From contig CALVCB010000011.1 in the NCBI GenBank assembly GCA_944325965.1, forward strand, positions 1 to 45,782: a stretch of DNA of 45,782 bases. Reading direction: 5' to 3'. Shown here piece by piece: positions 31,867 to 41,330 of the stretch (position 1 is its first letter; each line of letters begins with the position of its first letter). The notes under the pieces are model-generated. The model saw only the letters and a program-made list of their open reading frames with translations, was not told where the DNA came from and made no database searches. This DNA comes from an uncultured Bacteroidales bacterium. GTDB taxonomy: Bacteria > Bacteroidota > Bacteroidia > Bacteroidales > UBA932. Both the position numbers and the translations under genes were made by a program.

Positions 31867-31894
31867 CCGGATGCCGCGGCCCCGCAGGATCCGG
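31867..31894. terminator. possible bidirectional hairpin between convergent genes
   Basis: CCGGAT (31867-31872) pairs with ATCCGG (31889-31894) around a GC-rich loop, in the 39-base gap between the PCMD-type gene and the M49-type gene, which converge here. There is no T-run, so it is only a weak terminator candidate. Confidence 0.3.
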
Positions 31895-33505
31895 CTACCA
31901 GATGAAATCGAAACGTATATCACGCGGGATATTGTGCCCGTTCACATTCGCTATGTCGGCGGCCAGGGGCTCATGGATGACGGCATTCTTTTCTGCATAA
32001 GCCTTCGCGAACTCATAGTCGCCCGTAGCCTGCGTCTTCAGGATGAGGCCCGCCCATGAATCGATGGCCTCAAGGGCTTTCCCGAAGTCAATATGGTAGA
32101 GCCCCTCGCTGTTCCTTGTAAAGGCCCCGTTATCTTTAAGGTAGTTGTAGCACATCATGTTGGCACGGCCGTGCGAAGAAGCGGCACCGAAGCGGACGGA
32201 ACGTACAAGGCCGGCTATGAAGGTGGTGATTGCGTCCTCCTTGGAAATCAGCGGGATTTCATTCCGGTCAATGAGATTGCATACCATGAACAGCCCGAGG
32301 ATGTCGGCCTTTGCCTCCTCCCACGTGGTCTTTTCATCCTTAAGAGCCTCATCCACAGACCCCTTCCCGTTTACTGTCTCCTTAACACCGAGACCGTGGG
32401 CGACCTCGTGGAACGTGACATTCCAGAAGAACGCCTCAGAACGCAGATGCTTCCTCTGCTCCGGCTCTACAAGCAGCCTTCCTATAGGGAGAAGAATCTT
32501 GCCGAACTTGGCAGTGATGCTGTTGTGCAGCTGGAGACGGCGTGTGCCCTTGACAGCCTGTACGCGGTCATCGTTAGGGAGGTTGATGGCTATGGTCTTG
32601 CTGCCGGCGTTGCAGTCACCAGCATAATAGATGGCGTCATATACATTCAGGTCAGAGGATGTCCCCGGCACAAAGGTCTTGTACTCCTCGGGGCAAGGCA
32701 GTATCCTCTGGAGCTCAGGCAGCATGGAGACGTATTTTGCGAGCTCCGCACTGCGCTCCCCGTCTTTCAGGAGGATGAAGCACTCATAGGAGGTCTTGAG
32801 CTCGTTGAGCTTGTCGTCATAATTCTCGATAGGGCCGATGACAATATCCATATTGCTGTCCTTCATATCCATCCACGCGAGGTCGCTCTCGTAGTATTCG
32901 TCGGTACGGAACGCCTGGACCCTTTTGAGGAGGTAGTTCTTCAGGCCCGGGTTCTCCGTGATCATGGCCGCCTCCTCGAGGTATTTGCATACCAGATCTA
33001 GGGATTTGCGGTACTCGTCCCTGTACCATACGCATTTGAGATTGCCGTCAGCGTCGCGCCTCAATACAGTGTACGGGCTGTTCTTGTCCGGGTCCCCGAA
33101 AGCGGCGAACTCCTCCGGGGTGATGTCAGCCGGATAATAGTTGGCCCCCGCCGGCTTCTCGCCGTAGCCATCAATGAAGGGGGCGTTCTCGTCAAGCCTG
33201 TCCCACGGGCCGTAATTTATCTTGGCAAAATCCTTTGCCGCCTGGTCGTCAATGGCCGCCAACTGCGACTTGTCCCCGAAAGTCTGCTGCCAGAAAAGCC
33301 CGTCAATGACAGTGGCGGCGGAACGGAAAAGGTTCAGCACCTGCCTGTCCTTGTCAGAAAGGGTCTCCAGGAGAGGGGATGTCAGCTCCACCACCGCATA
33401 CTCATCCACTTTCTGCTGCAGATCCACACTGTTCTTCTTTGAACATGATACTGCCGCGGCTATGCCGGCCATGGCAGAGAAAACTAATAAAGCATTTATT
33501 TTCAT
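31895..33505 (-). CDS. M49-type (dipeptidyl-peptidase III-like) zinc peptidase lipoprotein
   Basis: A 536-residue lipoprotein (AAAVSC, Cys21) related to the dipeptidyl-peptidase III (M49) fold. The zinc site reads HEVAHGLG (H366, E367, H370), where classical M49 has HExxxH. The second motif is EEAKAD (396-401), like the EECRAD/E motif that gives the third ligand. The helical N-terminal half (LFRSAATVIDGLFWQQTFGD) and the segment AIYYAGDCNAGSKTIAINLPND also fit M49 relatives in Bacteroidota. I start it at the ATG 33505; an upstream frame to 33544 would overlap the sulfatase stop. It follows the sulfatase gene by 35 bases and is probably in the same operon. The substrate is not known. Confidence 0.83.
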   Translation of the reverse strand: MKINALLVFSAMAGIAAAVSCSKKNSVDLQQKVDEYAVVELTSPLLETLSDKDRQVLNLFRSAATVIDGLFWQQTFGDKSQLAAIDDQAAKDFAKINYGPWDRLDENAPFIDGYGEKPAGANYYPADITPEEFAAFGDPDKNSPYTVLRRDADGNLKCVWYRDEYRKSLDLVCKYLEEAAMITENPGLKNYLLKRVQAFRTDEYYESDLAWMDMKDSNMDIVIGPIENYDDKLNELKTSYECFILLKDGERSAELAKYVSMLPELQRILPCPEEYKTFVPGTSSDLNVYDAIYYAGDCNAGSKTIAINLPNDDRVQAVKGTRRLQLHNSITAKFGKILLPIGRLLVEPEQRKHLRSEAFFWNVTFHEVAHGLGVKETVNGKGSVDEALKDEKTTWEEAKADILGLFMVCNLIDRNEIPLISKEDAITTFIAGLVRSVRFGAASSHGRANMMCYNYLKDNGAFTRNSEGLYHIDFGKALEAIDSWAGLILKTQATGDYEFAKAYAEKNAVIHEPLAADIANVNGHNIPRDIRFDFIW

Positions 33506-33540
33506 ATCATTAAAGGTTATCCTCAATATATCGGTACATT

Positions 33541-35115
33541 TCATTCCTTGTCCCTGTCCGGAGAAAAGCGGACAGGGTCTCCATACTGCTCCTGCAGGGA
33601 CAGGAGGCGGCTCTTGAGTTCAGCCGTAAGTTCATCATACCCTTCCTTACCGTACAGGTTGTCCAGTTCATGAGGGTCGTTCTGCATGTCGTACAGTTCC
33701 CATTCGTCTATGTCATTATAGAAATGTATGAGCTTGTACCTGTCGGTCCTGATTCCGTAGTGGCGCTTCACCATGTGTTCGGCCGGATACTCATAGAAAT
33801 GGTAGTACAGGGCCGTACGCCAGTCATCCGGATGCTCGCCCTTGAGCAGAGGGACAAGCGACAGCCCCTGGATATCATCCGGGACAGCGGCTCCTGCAAG
33901 TTCAAGGAACGTAGGCGCATAGTCGATATTCTGGACAAGCTCGGTAATGTCCCCCCTGCGGCTGAAGCCGTCCGGGAGCCTCATGATGAGCGGGGTCCTC
34001 ATAGACTCCTCATACATGAACCTCTTGTCAAACCATCCGTGCTCACCCATGTAGAACCCCTGGTCCGAAGTATATACCACAAGCGTATTTTTCAGCAGGT
34101 CCTTTTCCTCAAGATAGTCCAGGACCCGGCCCACATTGTCGTCAAGGGACTTGACCGTCTTCATGTAATCCCTCATATACCGCTGGAACTTCCATTCGGC
34201 CAGCTCCCTGCCTTTCAGGTCTCGTTTGTAGAAGTCCTCGACCAGCGGGTTGTAGAACCTGTCCCATGCCGCCCTTTCATCAGGCTTCATCCGGCCCAGG
34301 AAAGACTCGTACAGCTCCCTCAGGCGGGAATCCTTCCCGGGTGCGATCATCTTCAGGTCATAGATAAGGTCCATGTCCTCTGCAATGCTCATCTCCTGGG
34401 CCGCAGCGGCAGGACGGCCTTCATAGTCATCGTAGAATGTCTCGGGGAGAGGGAACACCTTGTCCTCGTAAAGGGCAAGGTCCGTAGTATCCGCCATCCA
34501 GTTCCTGTGGATGGCCTTGTGGTTGATCATCAGACAGAAAGGCTTGGCCTTGTCACGTTTGTTCTCCATCCAGTCGATAGCATCGTCAGTGATTATATCG
34601 GTGATGTAGCCTTCACGGCGGACAGTGTCGTTCTGCTGGGTGATGAAATCAGGATTGTAATAGTCGCCCTGTCCAGGCAGCACTTCCCAGAAATCGAATC
34701 CGGTCGGCAGGCTCTCAAGATGCCACTTCCCCACTATCGCCGTCTGGTATCCCGCCTGCTGCAGAAGTTTCGGGAAAGTCTGCTGGGTAGCATCGAAGAC
34801 GCATGTGGTGTTGTCATAGAACTTGTTGGCGCATGAATGCTTGCCTGTGATGATGCAGGCGCGGCTCGGACCGCTGAGCGAATTGGCCACGAAACTGTTG
34901 GTGAACCTTACACCGTCCGCTGCGATCCGGTCAAGATTCGGGGTTTCCATGTACCTGGTGTCATAGCAGCTCATCATCTGGGCCGTATGGTCATCAGTCA
35001 TTATATATACAATATTATAAGGCCTCTTGGCCTTCTCCTTCTGCTGGCACGCCACGCAGGAGATGCCCAGGACGAACGTCCCGGCTACCGGGTACATCAA
35101 ATGTAATCTTGACAT
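33541..35115 (-). CDS. Ser-type sulfatase lipoprotein
   Basis: A 524-residue type I sulfatase that would remove sulfate esters from glycans. The lipobox is at SCVAC (Cys23). Metal ligands D41/D42 (MTDDHT) are followed by the active-site signature S81-G-P-S-R85, in which Ser81 would become formylglycine. Being the Ser-x-P-S-R type, it needs an anaerobic radical-SAM maturase encoded elsewhere. Downstream are GKWHLE, the conserved VVYTSDQGFYMGEHGWFDKR metal/substrate block, and the C-terminal DMQNDPHELDNLYG. It is divergent from PUL2 and upstream of the M49-type gene. Two similar promoter elements lie upstream (35157-35188 and 35243-35274). Position in the locus suggests action on sulfated host glycans; this is inference. 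Confidence 0.93.
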   Translation of the reverse strand: MSRLHLMYPVAGTFVLGISCVACQQKEKAKRPYNIVYIMTDDHTAQMMSCYDTRYMETPNLDRIAADGVRFTNSFVANSLSGPSRACIITGKHSCANKFYDNTTCVFDATQQTFPKLLQQAGYQTAIVGKWHLESLPTGFDFWEVLPGQGDYYNPDFITQQNDTVRREGYITDIITDDAIDWMENKRDKAKPFCLMINHKAIHRNWMADTTDLALYEDKVFPLPETFYDDYEGRPAAAAQEMSIAEDMDLIYDLKMIAPGKDSRLRELYESFLGRMKPDERAAWDRFYNPLVEDFYKRDLKGRELAEWKFQRYMRDYMKTVKSLDDNVGRVLDYLEEKDLLKNTLVVYTSDQGFYMGEHGWFDKRFMYEESMRTPLIMRLPDGFSRRGDITELVQNIDYAPTFLELAGAAVPDDIQGLSLVPLLKGEHPDDWRTALYYHFYEYPAEHMVKRHYGIRTDRYKLIHFYNDIDEWELYDMQNDPHELDNLYGKEGYDELTAELKSRLLSLQEQYGDPVRFSPDRDKE

Positions 35116-35156
35116 ATATCAGAGAGTTAAAAAATGGCAAAGCTGTTTCCGTGCGG

Positions 35157-35188
35157 CAAATATACGCAGAAGCCGAGTGCAATGCAAA
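35157..35188 (-). promoter_or_regulatory. sulfatase promoter, proximal copy
   Basis: On the minus strand: -33 TTTG (35188-35185), a 20-base spacer containing GCACTCGGCTTCT, then -7 TATATTTG (35164-35157). All boxes match the Bacteroidota consensus. Transcription would start about 35 bases before the sulfatase ATG. Confidence 0.7.
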
Positions 35189-35242
35189 CAGACTTGTATG
35201 ATTTGCATTGCCGAGACGCTACAGTATATGTGGACGTCAGGC

Positions 35243-35274
35243 CAAATATAGGAAGAAGCCGAGTGCAAAACAAG
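35243..35274 (-). promoter_or_regulatory. sulfatase promoter-like element, distal copy
   Basis: It repeats the proximal copy: GCACTCGGCTTCT, three bases, then -7 TATATTTG (35250-35243). The -33 position has CTTG (35274-35271) at a 20-base spacing, or TTTG (35269-35266) at 15. The two copies are 86 bases apart. It could be a second start site with a longer leader. Confidence 0.5.
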
Positions 35275-35352
35275 TAAACTTGCGGCCGCATGACCGATTT
35301 ACAATATCAAAGTTCCGGAACGACAAATTTTTCTTATTTTATAAAAATGTAT

Positions 35353-35360
35353 TACTTTTG
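35353..35360 (+). promoter_or_regulatory. -7 promoter box for PUL2
   Basis: TACTTTTG matches TAnnTTTG. A T-rich stretch about 20 bases upstream (35328-35333) could serve as a weak -33 box. The leader to the susC ATG at 35472 would be about 105 bases. Confidence 0.5.
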
Positions 35361-35471
35361 TAAAATTTATTTAACCGAGTATTCGAAAATAAGCCAAATT
35401 TTAACTTCTTTATCCGCACATTTTTTACTGAAAAAGATCAGTACCTTATCATAAATAACTTAAAAACCATT

Positions 35472-38400
35472 ATGTTACAAACAACAAAGTCATTTTTGTT
35501 CAGATTCTGCACGGCAGTTCTTGTCTGCACCTGTCTGAATATGCTGGCAGGCCTCACTGCCTCGGCCCAGGACGAGTCCGGGATCGGGGAGGGCACAGTC
35601 AGCGGTGTCGTTTCTGATGACCAGGGCCCTGTAATAGGCGCCGCCGTAATGATCAAGGGCAGCGATACCGGGGCCACTACCGGAATAGACGGTGATTATT
35701 CACTCAGCGGTCTCAAGACCGGGGATGTGATAGTGATATCGCTTCTCGGATACCAGACACAGGAAATCCCATACACGGGACAGTCCAGGCTTGACATCAT
35801 GCTCCAGGTCTCAAGCGAATTCCTTGACGAGGTCGTGGTCACGGCCCTCGGTATCAGGCGCCAGGAAAAGACCCTGTCTTATAACCTCCAGGAAGTCAAG
35901 AGTGAAGAGCTTGTGACTGTCAAGGACGCCAATTTCATCAACTCCCTCAACGGAAAGGTCGCCGGAGTGCAGATCACATCTTCTGCAGCCGGAGTCGGAG
36001 GTGCCTCCAGGGTGGTCATGCGCGGAGCTAAATCCATCTATAAAGACAACAACGCCCTCTATGTGATCGACGGTGTCCCGATGACCAATGTCTCGTTCGG
36101 CTCTACGGAAGACGGGCTGCAGGGCAACTACCTGGGCTCTGACGGCGTAGCTGACATTAACCCTGACGACATCGAATCGATATCTGTGCTGACCGGCCCG
36201 TCCGCGGCAGCGCTCTACGGCTCGGATGCGGCGAACGGAGTTGTCCTCATAAACACCAAGAAAGGAGAGGCCGGAAAGACCTCTGTCAGCGTCTCGAACA
36301 GCACGACATTCGCCACTCCGTTTGTCATGCCGCGGTTCCAGAACACCTACGGCAATGAAACAGGCTCATACTACAGCTGGGGCCCGGAGACATCACGCCG
36401 GTTCGACCCGTCCGGATTCTTCAACACCGGGTCGAACATCAACAATTCCGTGACATTCTCCACGGGCACGAAGCGCAACCAGACCTACATGTCGGTAGCC
36501 ACAACCAACGCCAAGAACATAATCCCGAACAGCGGATACAACAGGTACAACTTCACGTTCCGCAACACGACATCGTTCCTGGACGACAAGCTGACCCTGG
36601 ACCTGAGCGCGAGCTACATCATCCAGAACAACAAGAACATGATTGCTTCCGGGCAGTACTTCAACCCGCTGCCGGCGCTGTACCTCTTCCCGAGGGGCGA
36701 GGATTTCGACAACGTCAGGATGTACCAGATCTGGGACGAGTCCCGCAACCTGTACACACAGAACTGGACATACGGTTCAGGCGACATGTCCTTCCAGAAC
36801 CCGTACTGGATAATGAACAAGATGATCAACCAGTCGAAAAAGCACCGCTACATGCTGTCCGCGAGCCTGAAGTATGACATCACCAAATGGCTCAACATCG
36901 TAGGCCGCGTCAAGGTCGACAACTCCAACATAAGCACCACCAACAAGCGCTACGCGGGCACCAACACCAACTTCGCCGGAGAAAAGGGCCTGTACAATAT
37001 CGTAAAGCGCGATGACATGCAGGTGTATGCCGACGCTATCGCGAATGTTGACCTCTCATTCGCGACCCACTGGCACCTTACGGCCAACATCGGTGCCTCC
37101 ATCAAGGACGTGCAGATGGACCTCATGGGATGGGGCGGAGACCTCAGGCAGATCCCGAACTTCTTCTCCATCACCAACATCTCCACTACCTCATACCGCG
37201 AGCGCGAAGACGGTTCACATGTGCAGTCACAGAGCGTGTTCGCCAACGTGGAACTCGGATGGAAAGGAATGCTGTACCTTACATTGACCGGACGCAACGA
37301 CTGGGAGTCGCCGCTCGCTTTCTCAAGATACAAGTCATTCTTCTACCCTTCGGTAGGACTTTCCGGCATCATTTCCGAGATGGTAAAGCTGCCTGACTGG
37401 TTCTCGTTCCTGAAAGTACGTGCTTCATATTCGGCAGTCGGCTCGTCATATGCGGCATACCTGACCATGCCGTACTATGAATACCGCGGACAGAACCACG
37501 CATGGGACTCAAACCACCGTTTCCCTAACGACAACCTCAAGCCGGAGCAGACAAAGTCCTGGGAAGTCGGACTCAACGCCCGCTTCTTCGACGGGACGCT
37601 CAATTTCGACGCCACATGGTATCTGTCTGACACATACAACCAGACATTCGAATCCACCCCTGCCTCCACATCAGGATATTCTTCAGTCCTCGTACAGGCC
37701 GGCCAGGTAAGGAACTCCGGGCTCGAGATGCTGCTCAGCTACCAGAACACATGGCATGACTTCTCATGGAATACAAGTCTCACATACACCATGAACCGCA
37801 ACAAGATCATGCGTCTTGCCGACGGCATAATCAGCCCTGTGGACGGCAAGCCTATCGACATGCCTTATCTGGAGAAGGCAACCCTCGGCAGCACCGGGTC
37901 ACCTCAGGTCATCCTGTATGAGGGCGGTACAATGGGGGACATCTACATCAACAGGGAACTCCGCACTGACGGCAACGGCAACATATACGTCGACCCTCAG
38001 ACCAACACCGTGCAGCTGGTATCCACAGAACGCCGCAAGGTAGGCTCCCTGCTTCCGAAAGGAAATCTCGGATGGAGCAACACATTCTCCTACAAGGGTG
38101 TCAGCCTCAACGTCCTGTTTACCGCACGCCTCGGAGGCTCGGTTGTGTCCAACACAGAGGCGTTCCTCGACTATTACGGTGTGTCCGAGCGCTCGGCAGC
38201 TGCACGTGCGGCCGGAGGTGTGAGGGTGAACAACGGACTCGTGGATGCACGGAACTATTACCAGACCATAGGAGCCGGCACAGGTGCGGGAGCATATTAT
38301 GTCTACAGCGCCACCAATGTACGTCTGCAGGAGCTCTCTGTAGCCTACACCCTGCCGAAAAAATGGTTCAAGGACAAGCTTGCAATGACAGTTTCCCTCA

Positions 38401-38549
38401 TAGGACGCAACCTGTGGATGATCTACAACAAGGCGCCGTTCGACCCGGAACTGACGACCTCCACCACAGACAACTTCCTGCAGGGAGTGGACTACTTCAT
38501 GATGCCGAGCCAGAGGAACCTCGGGTTCTCAGTCAAATTCCAGTTCTAA
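35472..38549 (+). CDS. SusC-like TonB-dependent transporter (PUL2)
   Basis: A SusC/RagA family transporter of 1025 residues, first gene of PUL2. The signal peptide ends near LTASAQ. A carboxypeptidase-regulatory-like domain (about 39-115, VSGVVSDDQGPVIGAAVMIKG) and the LDEVVVTALGIRRQEK region precede the plug (LNGKVAGVQITSSAAG, ALYVIDGVPMTN, IESISVLTGPSAAALYGSDAANGVVLINTKKG). The barrel ends QRNLGFSVKFQF. The RRQEKTLSYNLQEV and LTGPSAAALYG variants mark a SusC subgroup different from the PUL1 pair. It lies 21 bases upstream of its SusD partner. No sigma/anti-sigma or other regulator gene is next to it in the window. Confidence 0.95.
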   Translation: MLQTTKSFLFRFCTAVLVCTCLNMLAGLTASAQDESGIGEGTVSGVVSDDQGPVIGAAVMIKGSDTGATTGIDGDYSLSGLKTGDVIVISLLGYQTQEIPYTGQSRLDIMLQVSSEFLDEVVVTALGIRRQEKTLSYNLQEVKSEELVTVKDANFINSLNGKVAGVQITSSAAGVGGASRVVMRGAKSIYKDNNALYVIDGVPMTNVSFGSTEDGLQGNYLGSDGVADINPDDIESISVLTGPSAAALYGSDAANGVVLINTKKGEAGKTSVSVSNSTTFATPFVMPRFQNTYGNETGSYYSWGPETSRRFDPSGFFNTGSNINNSVTFSTGTKRNQTYMSVATTNAKNIIPNSGYNRYNFTFRNTTSFLDDKLTLDLSASYIIQNNKNMIASGQYFNPLPALYLFPRGEDFDNVRMYQIWDESRNLYTQNWTYGSGDMSFQNPYWIMNKMINQSKKHRYMLSASLKYDITKWLNIVGRVKVDNSNISTTNKRYAGTNTNFAGEKGLYNIVKRDDMQVYADAIANVDLSFATHWHLTANIGASIKDVQMDLMGWGGDLRQIPNFFSITNISTTSYREREDGSHVQSQSVFANVELGWKGMLYLTLTGRNDWESPLAFSRYKSFFYPSVGLSGIISEMVKLPDWFSFLKVRASYSAVGSSYAAYLTMPYYEYRGQNHAWDSNHRFPNDNLKPEQTKSWEVGLNARFFDGTLNFDATWYLSDTYNQTFESTPASTSGYSSVLVQAGQVRNSGLEMLLSYQNTWHDFSWNTSLTYTMNRNKIMRLADGIISPVDGKPIDMPYLEKATLGSTGSPQVILYEGGTMGDIYINRELRTDGNGNIYVDPQTNTVQLVSTERRKVGSLLPKGNLGWSNTFSYKGVSLNVLFTARLGGSVVSNTEAFLDYYGVSERSAAARAAGGVRVNNGLVDARNYYQTIGAGTGAGAYYVYSATNVRLQELSVAYTLPKKWFKDKLAMTVSLIGRNLWMIYNKAPFDPELTTSTTDNFLQGVDYFMMPSQRNLGFSVKFQF

Positions 38550-38570
38550 AAATGTTTGACAACAGTATAT

Positions 38571-40166
38571 ATGAAACAGAATAAAATAATGCTCCTGATC
38601 GGTCAGCTGGCCCTGTGCGCATCGGTCCTGATGACAGCAGCCTGCACCGGCAGATTCGAAGAGTACAACACCAAGCCCTACCGCCCGACCGAAGACGACC
38701 TGGAGGGCGATAACATCGGGATCGGGATTCTCCTTCCGTCAATGATGGAATGGATGACACATGTCCAGGTCAATGCCTCACAGTACCAGGATGTACTAAC
38801 AGGGGACGAGCTCGGAGGCTACTGCAGCGCGGTAAAGCCATACCAGGGACAGAACATATCTACATACAACCCTTCAGACCAGTTCAATGACCCGCTGTTT
38901 GAGAACACGTTCTCAAACTTCTACAGCAACTACTACCAGGTAGTGTCAAGAACCGGCGGTGAGGGGCCTGTGTTCCAGCTGGTGCAGATCATCCGCGTAG
39001 CCTCCATGCTCCGTGTGACCGACGCTTACGGGCCTATACCTTACACCCAGATGCAGCAGGGAACATTCTCCGTGCCTTATGACAGCCAGAAGGACGTCTA
39101 TATGGCAATGATCAGCGACCTGGATGAAGCGATGGATGTCCTTTATACCCTGGCCTCTTCAGGAAGCTCATCACTGATGGCCGAATCCGACATCAGCAGC
39201 TACGCGGGGAATGTAAGCTCATGGGTTGCGTTCGCCAATACGCTCAAGCTCCGTATGGCCATCCGTATGAGCGGTGTCGATGAAGTGAAGGCCGATGCAA
39301 AGAGGATAGCCGAGGAGGCCGTAGCGGCCGAAAGCACCTACGGACTTATAGATGAGGTACCGGAATCCATGTATTTCCAGCTCTCTTCACGGAGGAACCC
39401 GTATTTCACACAGGCCACTATCTCCGACTGGCAGGACCTGCGCTCGAACGCCAACATAACAATGTACATGAACGCTTATTCAGATCCGAGGCGCGCCTCC
39501 TACTTCTCCGTTTCCGGCTACACTGACCAGCCGTATGTAGGGGCCAGGTCAGGCATAGATGCCGTGGCGGTCGCCGACTACACTTCATTCTCCTATCCTC
39601 TGTTCGGGGAAACGGACCCTGTGCCGGTGATGTACGCGGCGGAAAGCTGGTTCCTGCGCGCAGAGGGCGCCCTTCTCGGATGGAACATGGGAGAAACGGC
39701 GGAAAGCCTCTACTATACAGGCATCCAGACATCCTTCGAGGAGGCAGGATGCTCCACCGCCTACAGCAGCTATGTCGAGGGCTCAAATGAAGTGGCCCTC
39801 TCATATACGGACCCGCTGGGACGCAACAGCGAATCCGGATTCGGCACTGCCCCGTCAGTGGCATGGAATGCGGACGGCCACGAACTGGAGCGCATCATCA
39901 TCCAGAAATGGATAGCGAACCATATGATCGGCCATGAAGCATGGGCGGACTTCAGGCGCACAGGCTACCCGCACATGATGATGGCCGTAGACAACCTCAG
40001 CCGCGGAGGCATGTGGGGAGAAGTGGACAGCGAACGCGGGATGCGCCGTCTGCACTATCCTCAGTCCGAGTACGACAACAACAGGGAAAATGTCCTGACA
40101 GCAGTCACCCTGCTCGGAGGTCCCGACCAGCACGGCACGGATGTATGGTGGGCGAAAAAGAACTGA
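38571..40166 (+). CDS. SusD-like glycan-binding lipoprotein (PUL2)
   Basis: A SusD-family surface lipoprotein of 531 residues (lipobox LMTAAC, Cys25). It belongs to the SusD-like subgroup in which the N-terminus reads FEEYNTKPYRPTEDDL, followed by ASMLRVTDAYGPIPYTQ, WVAFANTLKLRMAIRMSGV, SWFLRAEGALLGWNMG and the closing RLHYPQSEYDNNRENV. I start it at the ATG 38571; the frame could also begin at a TTG at 38556, but the ATG gives a normal lipoprotein signal. It partners the SusC just upstream and precedes the GH18 gene by 18 bases. Confidence 0.92.
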   Translation: MKQNKIMLLIGQLALCASVLMTAACTGRFEEYNTKPYRPTEDDLEGDNIGIGILLPSMMEWMTHVQVNASQYQDVLTGDELGGYCSAVKPYQGQNISTYNPSDQFNDPLFENTFSNFYSNYYQVVSRTGGEGPVFQLVQIIRVASMLRVTDAYGPIPYTQMQQGTFSVPYDSQKDVYMAMISDLDEAMDVLYTLASSGSSSLMAESDISSYAGNVSSWVAFANTLKLRMAIRMSGVDEVKADAKRIAEEAVAAESTYGLIDEVPESMYFQLSSRRNPYFTQATISDWQDLRSNANITMYMNAYSDPRRASYFSVSGYTDQPYVGARSGIDAVAVADYTSFSYPLFGETDPVPVMYAAESWFLRAEGALLGWNMGETAESLYYTGIQTSFEEAGCSTAYSSYVEGSNEVALSYTDPLGRNSESGFGTAPSVAWNADGHELERIIIQKWIANHMIGHEAWADFRRTGYPHMMMAVDNLSRGGMWGEVDSERGMRRLHYPQSEYDNNRENVLTAVTLLGGPDQHGTDVWWAKKN

Positions 40167-40184
40167 CATTAAACACGAACCGTT

Positions 40185-41318
40185 ATGTTTATGAATACAA
40201 AGAACAGAATCATATTGCTCGCATCCTCGGTCCTGGCCACAGGTATCCTTGCGGGATGCAGCGACTGGACCACACCTGAAGCCAGGGACCTGAAGCAGGA
40301 ATTCCCTGACAGCTACTACGAAAGCCTCAAGGCATACAAGGCTTCTGACCATTCCATATCATTCGGCTGGCTGGGAGGATGGAACCCCACTTCGGCATCT
40401 ACCTTTGCAAGCTTGATGGGAGTACCCGACAGTGTCGACCTGGTGGCAATATGGTCACCTTTTACCCCTGATGAAAACCAGAAAGCCGAGATGAGGGCAG
40501 TCCGTGAAAAGAAAGGTACAAGAATCGTGGTGACGACACTCCTCACCAACATAGGATTGAACGCCACACCGGATGAGGTAACTGCAGATGCCCAGAGCGA
40601 CGATGAGATCATAACAATGAGACGTCATTACTGGGGATGGAGCGACGACCCTACCCCTCAGGAGATAGAGACCGCCATCCGGAGCTATGCCAATGCACTC
40701 GTGGACATCGTCCTTGAGAACGGTTATGACGGGTTCGATATCGACTATGAACCAAGTTACAGTGACCACAAAGGCAATATCGTCAATGACCTCCCAAAGC
40801 AGGGGGACATCTATGCAGGTACGACCCCTGCCGAACGTGTCAACTGGTTCGTGGACGAGTGCAGCAAGCGCCTCGGGCCGAAATCAGGCAGCGGCAAGCT
40901 GCTGATAGTAGACGGAGAGGTGTCGCTGATGCCTTCCGAGACCATCGGCTGCTTCGATTATTTCATTCTTCAATCATATGTCTGCACAACCCAGTCAAGC
41001 CTTGACCTGAGACTGAGAGACCTGGTCGACGCTTTCGGAGATGTCCTTGATGAAGAAAATATTACCAACAAAACTATCGTCACGGAAAATTTCGAGAATA
41101 CCGCCTATTCAAGCCAGGGAGGAGTCCCGATGAGGCTTGACGACGGCACTACGGTCAATTCACTGTACGGAATGGCAATATGGGAGCCGGACAACGGATT
41201 CAGGAAAGGCGGGTTCGGAGCCTACTATATGCAGAACGATTTCCGCAATGACTGCTACAGATACTACCGTGAGGCCATCACAGCGATGAACAGACTTGGA
41301 CAGACAGCAGAAGAATAA
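40185..41318 (+). CDS. GH18 endo-beta-N-acetylglucosaminidase-like lipoprotein
   Basis: A 377-residue surface lipoprotein (ILAGC, Cys25) of glycoside hydrolase family 18. The catalytic motif is complete, YDGFDIDYE (D182, D185, D187, acid/base E189), so it should be active rather than one of the GH18-like binding proteins that lose the Glu. SISFGWLGGW and YFILQSYV fit the TIM-barrel strands of the endo-beta-N-acetylglucosaminidase subgroup, which cuts the GlcNAc-GlcNAc core of N-glycans with the substrate acetamido group assisting. A second Met two codons in (40191) is an alternative start. With SusC/SusD before it and GH20 after it, release of N-glycans or related GlcNAc chains at the cell surface is the likely role. 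Confidence 0.88.
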   Translation: MFMNTKNRIILLASSVLATGILAGCSDWTTPEARDLKQEFPDSYYESLKAYKASDHSISFGWLGGWNPTSASTFASLMGVPDSVDLVAIWSPFTPDENQKAEMRAVREKKGTRIVVTTLLTNIGLNATPDEVTADAQSDDEIITMRRHYWGWSDDPTPQEIETAIRSYANALVDIVLENGYDGFDIDYEPSYSDHKGNIVNDLPKQGDIYAGTTPAERVNWFVDECSKRLGPKSGSGKLLIVDGEVSLMPSETIGCFDYFILQSYVCTTQSSLDLRLRDLVDAFGDVLDEENITNKTIVTENFENTAYSSQGGVPMRLDDGTTVNSLYGMAIWEPDNGFRKGGFGAYYMQNDFRNDCYRYYREAITAMNRLGQTAEE

Positions 41319-41330
41319 AAGGAAAAGAAA

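Larger units (their letters stand above)
35116..35471. other. 356-base intergenic region between sulfatase and PUL2
   Basis: This region holds no convincing gene. It contains two minus-strand promoter elements of the sulfatase with a shared GCACTCGGCTTCT spacer (35157-35188 and 35243-35274) and one plus-strand -7 box for PUL2 (35353-35360). The part 35300-35471 is AT-rich, giving the PUL2 susC a leader of about 105 bases. I found no clear riboswitch, tRNA or regulator gene. Confidence 0.6.

Noticed and set aside
40738..40767. GH18-like protein as a non-catalytic glycan-binding protein
   Set aside because: Some SusCD-linked GH18-like lipoproteins lose the catalytic Glu, but here the DxxDxDxE motif is complete, so an active enzyme is the better reading.
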